Assembly: GCF_030818575.1 (NCBI RefSeq)
Contig: NZ_JAUTAL010000001.1
Coordinates: 992,001 to 1,056,000 of the forward strand
Source of the DNA: Chryseobacterium camelliae
Lineage (GTDB): Bacteria > Bacteroidota > Bacteroidia > Flavobacteriales > Weeksellaceae
Direction: 5' to 3'
Length of the DNA stretch: 64,000 bases
Translations under genes and position numbers: made by a program
The notes under the pieces: generated by a model
What the model saw: only the letters and a program-made list of their open reading frames with translations
Database searches by the model: none
What the model was told of the DNA's origin: nothing
Part shown: positions 52,656 through 61,865 of the stretch, piece after piece
Layout: each line of letters begins with the position of its first letter
How positions within the stretch are numbered: position 1 is the stretch's first letter

Positions 52656-55600
52656 ATGGCAAATAATTTTATTACCAATAATAAACAGCAAAAGACTCTA
52701 AAGAGTAGGTTGAATACTTTGATTTCTATTAGTGATGAGTTGAAATTCTTAGTAGGTTATTTCTATTTTTCAGGCTGGTCGGATATTTATTTAAACCTTC
52801 AAAAAAATCCACATCAAAAGTTAAAATTATTAGTAGGGTTGCAAGTTTGTAATTACCTTGGGAATATCATTGAATATGCTGAGAAACAGGAAGAGACTTC
52901 AATGGATGAAGAATTTCAGAAATATCTTGTCTCTCTTGGATTTGCACTAAATAACGAAGAGATGGACACGGAAGAATTTTACAATCAGGTGTGGGATTCT
53001 TTGTGCAAATGATTGAAGAAGGTAGGTTAGAAATACGCAAGACTGAAAACCCTAATCACGCAAAGTTATACCTTTTTCATCTCAATGAAGATCAAGCAGA
53101 GAAGCAAGGTATGCCAGGACAATTTATCACCGGCAGTAGTAATCTCACACGTTCTGGTTTACATAATCAGGAAGAATTTAATGTAGAGATTAAAGACTAT
53201 GGTTATGCTGACGCTGTCCAATACTTTAATGAATTATGGGATCGAGCAATTTCTATTACTGACCATTTAGAAAATCGAGCTATATTAATTGACTTTATCA
53301 AAAATAAAACACAAGTTGCAACTATAACGCCTTTTGAAGCTTATTGTTTGGTAATAAAAACCTATTTGGATCTACAAAATCAAGAGAACGAAGAAGTAGA
53401 TTTGGATGCTCTACTGGATAAGATAGAACTTAAAAAATTCAGTTACCAATCAGACGCGGTTAACCAAGCCATCCAAATGATTAAAGAGCACAACGGCTGT
53501 ATTATTGCTGATGTGGTAGGGTTGGGTAAATCGGTCATAGCTTCCATGATTGCTCGGCAGATGAACAAAAGGGGCATTATTATCTGTCCTCCTGGTCTAA
53601 TGGGTGATGCTGAAAAAAAAGATAGTGGTTGGTGGGAATATTTAGAAAAATTTGGATTACATAACTGGCAGGTTTACAGCCGTGGAATTATCGATCGTAT
53701 TGCAGATAATATTGAAGGAAGGGACTTTGAGGTAGTTATAGTAGATGAAGCACATTATTTTCGTAATCAGGACACTTCCGATTACGAAGCGTTATCAATG
53801 ATTTGTCGCAATAAAAAAGTAATTCTTTTATCGGCTACACCTTTTAATAATTCTCCGGCTGATATTTTCTCTCTTTTAAAGCTATTTATTGTCCCAGGGA
53901 AATCTACCATATCATTAGAGGATAACTTGGCAGGAAAATTCAGTCGTCTTAACTATGAATATAAACAATTATCTACTATTTTTAAGAATTGGAACTCTGC
54001 CGACGATTTGAAAAGAGAAGCAGCAGAAAGATTATACGTGCAATTAATCGATGATAAATTACCAATCGATATTAAAAAAGTAAAGGTTGAAACACAACGT
54101 CTTTCAAATGATATCAAACGTATTATAAGCCCTGTGGTAATACGAAGAAATCGTTTGGATTTAAAGCAAGATTATGTATACTCCAAAGAGGTTGGTAATT
54201 TATCTGTTGTAAAAGATCCGGAAGAAGTATTTTATTATCTGGATGCAGAGCAGGACGAGTTTTACGATAATATAATTAGTAAATACTTTGCAGAAAACGG
54301 GGCATTTACGGGAGCTATTTATCAGCCATTTAGCTATGAAAAGATATTGAGTGATAAACTTGACGAATTTGGAAATCGACAATATAATCAACAGAAAAAC
54401 CTATATGATTTTATGCGTCGTATTCTGGTAAAACGTTTTGAATCATCTTTTGGTTCCTTTGAAAAATCTATAGATCGATTTTTGCAAGTACATTTATTGG
54501 TGAAAGATTTTATTGATAAAACAGGAAAATTTATTTTAGACCGTTCTTTTATTGACAGAATTAAAGATTATGAAATCGAAGATATTGAAGCCAATCTTGA
54601 AAAATATGCTGCAGGCGATTTAAAACGTAAAACACCTAAGAATAATGAAGTTTATGATGTTAGCAATTTTCAAAGAAAGCAGGAGTTTTTAGATGATATT
54701 GATTCGGATATACAGCTGTTTATACAAATTCAGACACGTTTGAAAGATTTAAAATTAGTTGATAAAGATCCTAAACAGGAAGAAATTATAAAAAAAATTA
54801 AAATTCTTTTAAATAAAGAGCCGGAAAGAAAAATTATTCTGTTTTCAGAATATGTAGATACCATTCTTCACCTTGAGAAAAGGTTTAAAAATGAATTCAA
54901 AAATGAGGTGTTAGTTTGTAATGGAAAGGTTTCAAAAGATTTGGCAAAACACTTGAATAGTGATTTTAATGCACAATATAACAAAGGTTTAAAAACAAAT
55001 CACTTTAGAATATTGCTAACCTCCGATAAGTTATCTGAAGGATTCAATTTAAACCGAGCTGGTGTTATTATCAATTATGACATTCCATGGAATCCTACTA
55101 GAGTTATTCAACGTGTAGGACGTATCAATCGTATTGGTTCCAAAGTTTATGATGAATTATTCATTCTTAATTTTTTTCCTTCATTAAAAGGAGCTGATAT
55201 TGTAAAATCAAGAGAAATTGCCCAGCAAAAAATGTTTTTAATTCATAATGCTCTAGGAGAAGATGCAAAGATTTTTGATGAGGACGAAGAGCCTACACCA
55301 GCTGCATTAGGTTCAAAAATTAATAGCAATCCCCAAGAGGAAGGAGAAGTAAATACAATTACCAAGATAAGAAACCTTTATGCGGACTTACAGAAGAAAC
55401 ATCCTGAGATCATAGATAAAATTAGTCAGCTTCCCCCTCGTGTTAAAACCGCTAAAAAACATCCGGAATACGAATTAAATGTACTAAGACGTAAAGGTCT
55501 AAGTTTGTTTGCTCAGACTATTGGAAAAGAAGAAAACAGAACAGTCAGAGAGATTGATTTTGAAGAACTTTTAGTAAAAATAGCGTGTTCAATCGACGAA

Positions 55601-56014
55601 CCGACTTTAAAACTTTCGTCTGTATTTTGGGGTTTGTACGATGAAGTAAAAGAATTTAAACCTAAATATAAAATGGGTAGAAGTGAAATCTCTTTGGAAC
55701 AAAAAGCAGAAGCGAATCTCAAAAAATCACTAAGAATTTTAAAAGACTTAAACTTTGAAAATCTTCATTTTATACAAATGCTGATTAAAGACCTACGTTA
55801 TTATCATACTCTTTCAACAAAAAGTGTTAGACGTATTGGCGCTCAGGAATTATCTGATGATAAGAAGTCAGTTCGTTACTTTTTAGAAGAAATAGCATAT
55901 CTGAAACATAATCTGGGTGAAAACTACTTGGATGATATTGAATCCAGAACAAAATATAAAAGTAAAGAAGTAATTATTGCTATTGAGAATAATGATTTGA
56001 GAGAATTGTTATAA
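52656..56014 (+). pseudogene. PLD-nuclease plus SNF2-type helicase, frameshifted
   Basis: Two frames form one long protein of about 1120 residues. The first (to 53012) carries the start of a PLD-like region (LKFLVGYFYFSGW). After a GT/TG duplication at 52989-52993 the frame resumes at GFFVQMIEEG. It continues with an HxK-GSxN PLD motif (HAKLYLF ... TGSSNLTRSG), Walker A ADVVGLGKS, DEAH box VDEAHYF, LLSATPFNN and the C-terminal helicase block PWNPTRVIQRVGRINRIG. With the methylase it makes a restriction-modification-like pair: the helicase-PLD part would cut or translocate. Removing two bases in GTGTG restores the frame. It may be a sequencing error, a switched-off state or decay. Confidence 0.75.
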
Positions 56015-56107
56015 TTAATTTATTATTATTTAGAATTTTAGCCAATACTTAATATGATAATTATATTCAATTGAAGAACTTAAGTGATTTTGTATTGGCT
56101 AATTCAA

Positions 56108-56455
56108 CTAATCTGATATTCCAAATTTATTATTTAAAGCTTTCTTTAAAACCGCCATATTATCACTCACTTTCTTATCCAGAATCTTCGCATAATGCTG
56201 TGTCGTTTTTATATTCATATGACCCAGCATTTTACTCACACTTTCAATTGGAACCCCATTAGATAAGTAACGGTAGTGGCAAATGTATGCCTTGTGATAT
56301 GGAATGTCAAATCTTTGTTGATCCCGCCGACAGCTCGCAATTTCTTTCAGATATGAATTCATTTTCTGATTACTCAAAACAGGAAACAGCACATCTGAAT
56401 TGACGCATTGCAGATGGTTCTCATATTTTAAAACCAGTTCCTGAGCCACAGGCAA
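56108..56455 (-). pseudogene. tyrosine integrase, truncated and frameshifted
   Basis: C-terminal catalytic part only: ENHLQCVNSDVLFPVLSN, then in shifted frames INKDLTFHITRHTFATT (HxxR) and LSNGVPIESVSKMLGH, KTTQHYAK with the Tyr nucleophile. At least two frame breaks and no N-terminus. A relic of the integrase that brought the island; not functional. Confidence 0.8.
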
Positions 56456-56530
56456 CTACAAATAGGACATAAAATAAGTCATAAAAATCGTGACCTATTT
56501 TGATTTTTTTTGATACCTGCGTTAAAACAA

Positions 56531-56564
56531 AAAACGCTGTAAACATCAATGTTTACAGCGTTTT
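56531..56564 (-). terminator. terminator of tRNA-Ser
   Basis: A 16-bp perfect stem (AAAACGCTGTAAACAT/ATGTTTACAGCGTTTT) with a 2-nt loop, followed on the minus strand by T-rich DNA, 22 nt after the tRNA 3' end. Confidence 0.85.
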
Positions 56565-56585
56565 AACTTATTTTGGTTTCCCAAC

Positions 56586-56673
56586 TGGCGGAGAGTGAGG
56601 GATTCGAACCCCCGGACCTGTTACAGTCAACAGTTTTCAAGACTGCCGCAATCGACCACTCTGCCAACTCTCC
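56586..56673 (-). tRNA. tRNA-Ser (UGA)
   Basis: Reading the minus strand: acceptor stem GGAGAGT/ACTCTCC, D-loop AGAGTGGTCGA, anticodon loop CTTGAAA with TGA anticodon, long variable arm (GTTGACTGTAACAGG), T-arm GGGGGTTCGAATCCC and encoded CCA. 88 nt with CCA. The decayed integrase lies beyond the terminator, so the tRNA is intact and not visibly split by an att site. Confidence 0.95.
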
Positions 56674-56815
56674 CTAAACTCCGGTGATACCGTCGTTTTC
56701 AGTGGTGCAAATATAGGATTATTTATTGTATTACAAAAATATTTTTGCATCCGAAGATTTTTAAATCCAAATCAATTGATTTTTAGGGTATTATAACTAA
56801 TCGGAGAAGCAGACA

Positions 56816-57433
56816 TCAATGGCTGTCGAAATCCAGCAGTCCGTCGGTCAGGCATTTCCACTGAATTTTTGAGAATCCGAAGATGCCGACCAGGGCTACC
56901 ATCAGGTTACGGATTTTGTCTGTCAGCTTTGCCTTGAAATTCGGGGATTCATTACGGCCATGGATTCCTGCTTTAAGGATAGACCCTGAATGGGAGATGC
57001 GAAAATTGGAAGTCGCTTTTTCAGAATAGAAGTGGGCGATATAAGAGTTTTTATTTTCTTCCGGGTTGCTGCAGGGGCTGGAAGTGATTAAGATGCTTTC
57101 TTTCTGATCAGTATTCTGGTGGGTGATCTGGATGATCTCTACCCAGTCAAAACCTTTTCCCGCCTGGTCTCCGGGGCCGGGAATATTGATCCTGATGAAA
57201 TCACTTATTCTAGGAATGCGCTGTACCGGATGGCCGGCGGAATCATAGAGCTGAAAGTCTGCCGAACCTTTGCCGCAGTAACTTTTCCATTCATTAACGG
57301 AAAAGAGCCGCTCTTTCAGCAGATGGAAGTTTTCAGCAGCTTTTTCCGGACTGTCGAACTTTTTCAGGCTTTCCGTATCGTGGAAGCCTCCCGTTTTTTG
57401 TGGTGGAACACCGGCTATCTTTTTAGGCTTCAT
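56816..57433 (-). CDS. conserved hypothetical protein
   Basis: A 205-residue protein starting MKPKKIAGVPPQKTGGFHDT; the ATG 12 codons upstream (57469) is less likely. Contains KGFDWVEIIQITHQNTDQKE and a late block FKAKLTDKIRNLMVALVGIF followed by SKIQWKCLTDGLLDF. No signal peptide. Family not recognised; divergent from the NUDIX gene. Confidence 0.6.
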   Translation of the reverse strand: MKPKKIAGVPPQKTGGFHDTESLKKFDSPEKAAENFHLLKERLFSVNEWKSYCGKGSADFQLYDSAGHPVQRIPRISDFIRINIPGPGDQAGKGFDWVEIIQITHQNTDQKESILITSSPCSNPEENKNSYIAHFYSEKATSNFRISHSGSILKAGIHGRNESPNFKAKLTDKIRNLMVALVGIFGFSKIQWKCLTDGLLDFDSH

Positions 57434-57593
57434 ATCGTTTGTTTCCCTAAAAATACAGGAAATAGACAAAGCAGATTATGAGCAGGGTCACAATATAATA
57501 TTTATCTTTGTTACGGACGGCGCGGCTTCCTCATACAGGATGGAGAAATCCCGGAAACAGAACCCGGTTATCAATGCCTTAAAAATACGATCT

Positions 57594-58058
57594 ATGGCTA
57601 AAAAAAGTGCAGGTATTTTATTGTTCAGAAAAAACGGAGGTCAGCTGTCTGTCCTCCTGGTGCATCCCGGCGGGCCTTTCTGGAAAAATAAGGATGCCGG
57701 AGCATGGTCAGTTCCCAAAGGGGAAATAATGGAGGATGAAGATCCGTTGGAACGTGCGCGTACTGAATTTTCAGAAGAGACCGGCCAGGAGATTACCGGA
57801 AATTATATTCCGTTGGCTGCTGTAACGCAAAAAGGTGGGAAAAAGGTTTATTGTTGGGCTGTGGAAGGAAATTTGGAAGCCTCCAAACTGTCGAGCAACA
57901 CTATCCAGATCCAGTGGCCGCCAAGGTCCGGAAAAATGATGGAAATTCCTGAGGTTGACAGATGGGAGTGGTTTTCTCCGGAAGAGGCCCGGATTAAAAT
58001 CAATCCTGCGCAGGTTGCATTCATTGATGAACTTGAAGAACTGATGAACAAATCATAA
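57594..58058 (+). CDS. NUDIX hydrolase
   Basis: A 154-residue phosphohydrolase of the diadenosine/NTP type. Nudix box GEIMEDEDPLERARTEFSEETGQE, in which the usual Arg of REUXEE is Thr, a change that may alter metal binding or activity. The preceding GAWSVPKG is normal. ATG 57594 (MAKKSAGILLF) is the family start; 57540 adds 18 unlikely residues. Overlaps the end of alkB on the other strand. Confidence 0.82.
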   Translation: MAKKSAGILLFRKNGGQLSVLLVHPGGPFWKNKDAGAWSVPKGEIMEDEDPLERARTEFSEETGQEITGNYIPLAAVTQKGGKKVYCWAVEGNLEASKLSSNTIQIQWPPRSGKMMEIPEVDRWEWFSPEEARIKINPAQVAFIDELEELMNKS

Positions 58059-58664
58059 TTCCCTGATCATACGGAAGGTAAGGTTGATGCGGGGACGCAT
58101 GAGCTCGGAAGATTTGGCGATGCGATGCTCCCATTCCGTCTGTAAATTCCCTTTCATAATCAATAGAGATCCATGGGCCAGAGAAATGGAGTGTTTCTGA
58201 CTGTGGTCCTCCAGTTTCCTGAAATCGAAATTTCTTACCTGTCCTAAGCTCAGTGAAGCAATAGAGGACAAAGTCTCCGCTGCATGGGTCTTATCGCGGT
58301 GCCAGGCAACGGAATCATTTCCGTCACGGTATAAATTCAGCAGTACAGAATTGAACCGGAATTCTGTTTCGTTTTCAATCCGTTTTTTCAGGGCCAAGAG
58401 TTCCGGAAGCCATGGATGGGCGGTCACTGCCTTTTTCCCGATCTGATAAGAGGTTTCAGGATCTCCGTACCAGGCGGTCAGGCGGGGAGTGATCACAGTT
58501 TTATCCCTGATTTTCTGCAAAGTCTGCTCCCATGGAACCGTATCAATGAGTAACCTGATAAGCCCGTCCGCTTCCTCTTTGGATAGAAAATGTTCTGTAT
58601 AATCCAGCAGTTGGTCAGGAAAACGGTAAAATTCGTCAGAATTGAAAAGGCTGAGCTGTTGCAT
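58053..58664 (-). CDS. alkB: AlkB-type DNA repair dioxygenase
   Basis: Fe(II)/2-oxoglutarate-dependent enzyme that removes alkyl groups from DNA bases; 203 residues. Iron ligands His122 and Asp124 (WHRDK) and His180 (EWEHRI); 2-oxoglutarate Arg192 and Arg198 (RPRINLTFR). TPRLTAWYGD and NSVLLNLYRDGNDSV are typical of the ALKBH2/3-like bacterial group. Convergent with the NUDIX gene by 6 bp. Confidence 0.92.
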   Translation of the reverse strand: MQQLSLFNSDEFYRFPDQLLDYTEHFLSKEEADGLIRLLIDTVPWEQTLQKIRDKTVITPRLTAWYGDPETSYQIGKKAVTAHPWLPELLALKKRIENETEFRFNSVLLNLYRDGNDSVAWHRDKTHAAETLSSIASLSLGQVRNFDFRKLEDHSQKHSISLAHGSLLIMKGNLQTEWEHRIAKSSELMRPRINLTFRMIREL

Positions 58665-58698
58665 TGCAGTAGAAAGAAATTATAGGTTCTAAATAAAT

Positions 58699-58730
58699 CA
58701 TAGTGTTACTTAAAGTAGAGTAACACTATG
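58699..58730. other. 12-bp hairpin
   Basis: CATAGTGTTACT/AGTAACACTATG with an 8-nt loop, 35 bp upstream of the alkB start. No T-run. Possibly a regulatory hairpin or palindromic operator. Confidence 0.4.
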
Positions 58731-58801
58731 AATTGTTCTTGCTTAAATCATTGACATATTAATACAATGACTGGTGTGGTGTTGTAAAAAGTTGCAGTTT
58801 G

Positions 58802-59002
<201 letters not shown>

Positions 59003-59227
59003 TTATAGCATATTTTATGCCTTTTATAGCTCAACATCAAAATGTGGTATCTGACAAACAAGATTTTTTCATTTTTTTATTCATTAATCTGTCAGATTAC
59101 GGTCTGAAATGGATTTCAGGGGACTTTTTGTTTTACAATTTTTATAGTATTTAAAATGGGATAATGATTTCATGCAGGTTTAAGAATAATTCGCATGCTA
59201 TTTAGTGCATAATTCATAGGAAACCGA

Positions 59228-59235
59228 TACTTTTG
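59228..59235 (+). promoter_or_regulatory. TAnnTTTG promoter of 600-aa gene
   Basis: TACTTTTG lies 57 bp before the ATG at 59292, in the otherwise empty spacer from 58973. Confidence 0.4.
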
Positions 59236-59291
59236 CAGCAGTGAATAGTTGATGGGAATTGGTAAGGACAATTATTTTATTCAATATAAAA

Positions 59292-61094
59292 ATGATCAAC
59301 AAACCTTTGCACAATTTCCATATTCCCGTCATGGGATTGGCATACACGATAGACAGTCCTATCCGTGTGGCACAGTACGGAATATCTTCCGTCATTTCTA
59401 TAATCGATGATGAGATTATAGAAAAAATGAAAAATTTTTACAGCAGAAAATTCAATCTGAAGTATGCTGAAATTCCTGTGAAAACAGACGATTACCGGGC
59501 CAGGAGGATCACGGATTACCTGAATATGGTAGATGATATCGTCACGGAAAAGTTCAGTACCTTTAAAGAAGACCTGGTCAAAAACAGAGCAGTGCTCAAC
59601 AAATTTACAGAAATGCTTCCTAACACCTCAGAGCTCAGGAAAAGCCTGCAAAGCTTTCTGGGGCAAAGCGGTGATTTCACTGCTTCCATCAGACGCAGTA
59701 TTGAAACTTACCTGAGTCCGGGCAGTATCGATGTGAATATCATGACCAAAGTGGACAAGGACAATTACAGGGGCCATGAACAGCTGCCTGTCATGTACAA
59801 TGATGCCCATGCCTCGCTGCGCGGCTTTGCCAACAGCAGGTTATCCGCCTCTGTTGTACTTTCTGCGGGGATGAACCCAAGGCTGTACAGCTACATAGAA
59901 ACATTTGATGATTTCTTTCCGGATGACCAGGGCCGGATCAAAAAGAAAATTATCCTGAAAGTGAGCGATTTCAGGTCTGCCATGATCCAGGGGAATTTCC
60001 TGGCCAAAAAAGGCCTTTGGGTATCGGAATACAGAATTGAATCCGGACTCAATTGTGGCGGCCATGCTTTTGCGACCGATGGTTTATTGCTGGGACCCAT
60101 TATGGAGGAATTCATGCAGAAAAAACAGGAGCTGATCCGTTCCGCCTATTCCCTGATGTGTGCAGCTTTGGAGCAGAAGGGCAAACCTGCGTTGTCCGGT
60201 CCCCCGGAAATGAAGATTACGGTACAGGGTGGGGTAGGAACTTCCGAAGAACACGCCTTCCTGCTTGAAAAGTTCCATGTAGACAGCGTAGGATGGGGAT
60301 CACCCTTCCTGCTGGTTCCGGAAGCCACTTCCGTGGACCGTGAAACCAGGGAACTGCTTAGAAAGTCCGGAGAAAATGACTTTTACGTCAGCAACCTTTC
60401 GCCATTAGGCGTCCTTTTTAATACCGTTAAAGGGACCTCCAATGAGATCATCAGAACTCGTAGAGGTGCAGCAGGCCGGTATGGAAGCTCATGCCCGAAA
60501 AAACTGCTGGCCCTCAGCAAGGAATTCTCTCCCGAAGGAACCTGCACGGCATCAAAAAAATACCAGGATATGAGGCTTGCAGAGCTGGATGCAGAGAAAC
60601 CTCATCTCAGCCCCGAACAGTTTAAGCAGAAAAAGAACACCATCACCGAGAAAGCTTGCCTGTGTGTGGGATTGGTTAATGCCGCTTATCTTGAACAGGA
60701 TATGGAAATCAAAGGCGAACCGCAGGGTGTAGTGGTATGCCCTGGCCCTAATCTGGCTTATTTTGATAAAGAAGTTTCCCTGTCGGAGATGGTACGCCAT
60801 ATCTATGGTAACGGTGACGTACTTTCCGTACGCAATCGCCCCAATATGTTTATCAATGAACTTAAAATGTATGTCCGGCATCTGAAGGAGGTTTCAGCCT
60901 GCACTCATGGTATAAGCAGCGTTCAGCAGAAAAAATGGAAAACATTCAGAGACAATCTGTTTGAAGGGATTGCCTATTATGAAGACATGTTTGCCAATAC
61001 CGGCTTTTTCTGGACTGAGATCAACGTTATCAACAGGCAGCTCAGAGATTATAAGAATATGCTGTCTGAGATAGAAATCCCGGAAGCTCAGTAG
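59292..61094 (+). CDS. 600-residue conserved protein, TIM-barrel-like
   Basis: Large cytoplasmic protein, start MINKPLHNFHIPVMGLAYTI. Conserved-looking blocks: SGLNCGGHAFATDGLLLGP, VQGGVGTSEEHAFLLEKFHV, GWGSPFLLVPEATS, and Cys-rich segments (YGSSCPKKLLAL, then KACLCVGLVN, VVVCPGPN). The GGVGTSEEH block and overall pattern recall flavin- or FeS-dependent TIM-barrel enzymes (nitronate-monooxygenase or glutamate-synthase-like). No reaction can be named. Strong terminator follows; convergent with the VirJ-like gene. Confidence 0.55.
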   Translation: MINKPLHNFHIPVMGLAYTIDSPIRVAQYGISSVISIIDDEIIEKMKNFYSRKFNLKYAEIPVKTDDYRARRITDYLNMVDDIVTEKFSTFKEDLVKNRAVLNKFTEMLPNTSELRKSLQSFLGQSGDFTASIRRSIETYLSPGSIDVNIMTKVDKDNYRGHEQLPVMYNDAHASLRGFANSRLSASVVLSAGMNPRLYSYIETFDDFFPDDQGRIKKKIILKVSDFRSAMIQGNFLAKKGLWVSEYRIESGLNCGGHAFATDGLLLGPIMEEFMQKKQELIRSAYSLMCAALEQKGKPALSGPPEMKITVQGGVGTSEEHAFLLEKFHVDSVGWGSPFLLVPEATSVDRETRELLRKSGENDFYVSNLSPLGVLFNTVKGTSNEIIRTRRGAAGRYGSSCPKKLLALSKEFSPEGTCTASKKYQDMRLAELDAEKPHLSPEQFKQKKNTITEKACLCVGLVNAAYLEQDMEIKGEPQGVVVCPGPNLAYFDKEVSLSEMVRHIYGNGDVLSVRNRPNMFINELKMYVRHLKEVSACTHGISSVQQKKWKTFRDNLFEGIAYYEDMFANTGFFWTEINVINRQLRDYKNMLSEIEIPEAQ

Positions 61095-61102
61095 TGTTCT
61101 AA

Positions 61103-61139
61103 AAAAGGTTTCGGCTGCCGGAGGCAGCCGAAACCTTTT
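61103..61139. terminator. 17-bp terminator between convergent genes
   Basis: Perfect stem AAAAGGTTTCGGCTGCC (61103-61119) with GGCAGCCGAAACCTTTT (61123-61139) and a 3-nt loop. Serves both directions between the 600-aa gene and the VirJ-like gene. Confidence 0.9.
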
Positions 61140-61166
61140 ATATTGTAAGATATTTCATTTTATAAT

Positions 61167-61865
61167 CTACTTCGGAATATGCTGATGGATAAAGCCGGCC
61201 AGCATTTCCGTATTTCCGCCGTAATGATGGTCTGCTTTGATATGTACCATTTGATAGGTCCTTGGACTGAGCGTAATTTCCCGGTACGGAAAATGGGCAA
61301 ATTCAAAATCGCTCAGCACCAGCGTCAGTGGTACACCCCTCATTTTGTTGATTTCCGGGATCACTTCAAAGCTTCCCTTGAATTCTTCGCCGAAATATTC
61401 CGTAAGGTGGATTTTAAAATCGTTGCTTTTGGAAGGCCCGATAATGAATACCTTGTCAATTTTATTTTTCAGGTCCGGGGTAAAGCGGTTGTATACAAAT
61501 GCGGTAATATCTGCACCGAAGGAAAACCCAATAATGATGACCTCTTTATTTTTACGGCCCCTCAGCTGTTTGTTAATATACTTTTCAACATCTGAAGAGG
61601 TTTGTACGGGTGTTTTCTTGCTCCAGAAATACGCTTTGGTATCCAGGGCAAAAACATCGTAGCCGAAACGGTGAAGATCCCTCCCCAGATTTTTGGAAAA
61701 GGTATTGAACCCCGCATCGCCGCTCAGGTAAAAAATGATGGGACGGGTATCATAGTCGTCATTCCATTCCGTTACCTTAAAATCCGTTCCCTTTCCGCAA
61801 CCGGAAAGAATAAAGATTAAAAAAAGAAAAGTACCCAGCCTTGACAATCTTAATGCTTCGCTCAT
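61167..61865 (-). CDS. AcvB/VirJ-like lipoprotein hydrolase
   Basis: A 232-residue lipoprotein (lipobox LSGC, Cys23) with an alpha/beta hydrolase fold of the AcvB/VirJ type. FYLSGDAGFNTFSKNLGRDL, nucleophile Ser in GFSFGAD, and late His in KADHHYGGN. In known members this family hydrolyses lysyl-phosphatidylglycerol in the periplasm. Its ATG overlaps the TGA of mprF (ATGA), so the synthesis enzyme and the presumed hydrolase of the same lipid are translationally coupled. Confidence 0.82.
   Translation of the reverse strand: MSEALRLSRLGTFLFLIFILSGCGKGTDFKVTEWNDDYDTRPIIFYLSGDAGFNTFSKNLGRDLHRFGYDVFALDTKAYFWSKKTPVQTSSDVEKYINKQLRGRKNKEVIIIGFSFGADITAFVYNRFTPDLKNKIDKVFIIGPSKSNDFKIHLTEYFGEEFKGSFEVIPEINKMRGVPLTLVLSDFEFAHFPYREITLSPRTYQMVHIKADHHYGGNTEMLAGFIHQHIPK

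Noticed and set aside
56586..56673. Integration site inside tRNA-Ser
   Set aside because: The tRNA is complete and its terminator separates it from the integrase relic; no duplicate of its 3' end was seen in the window.
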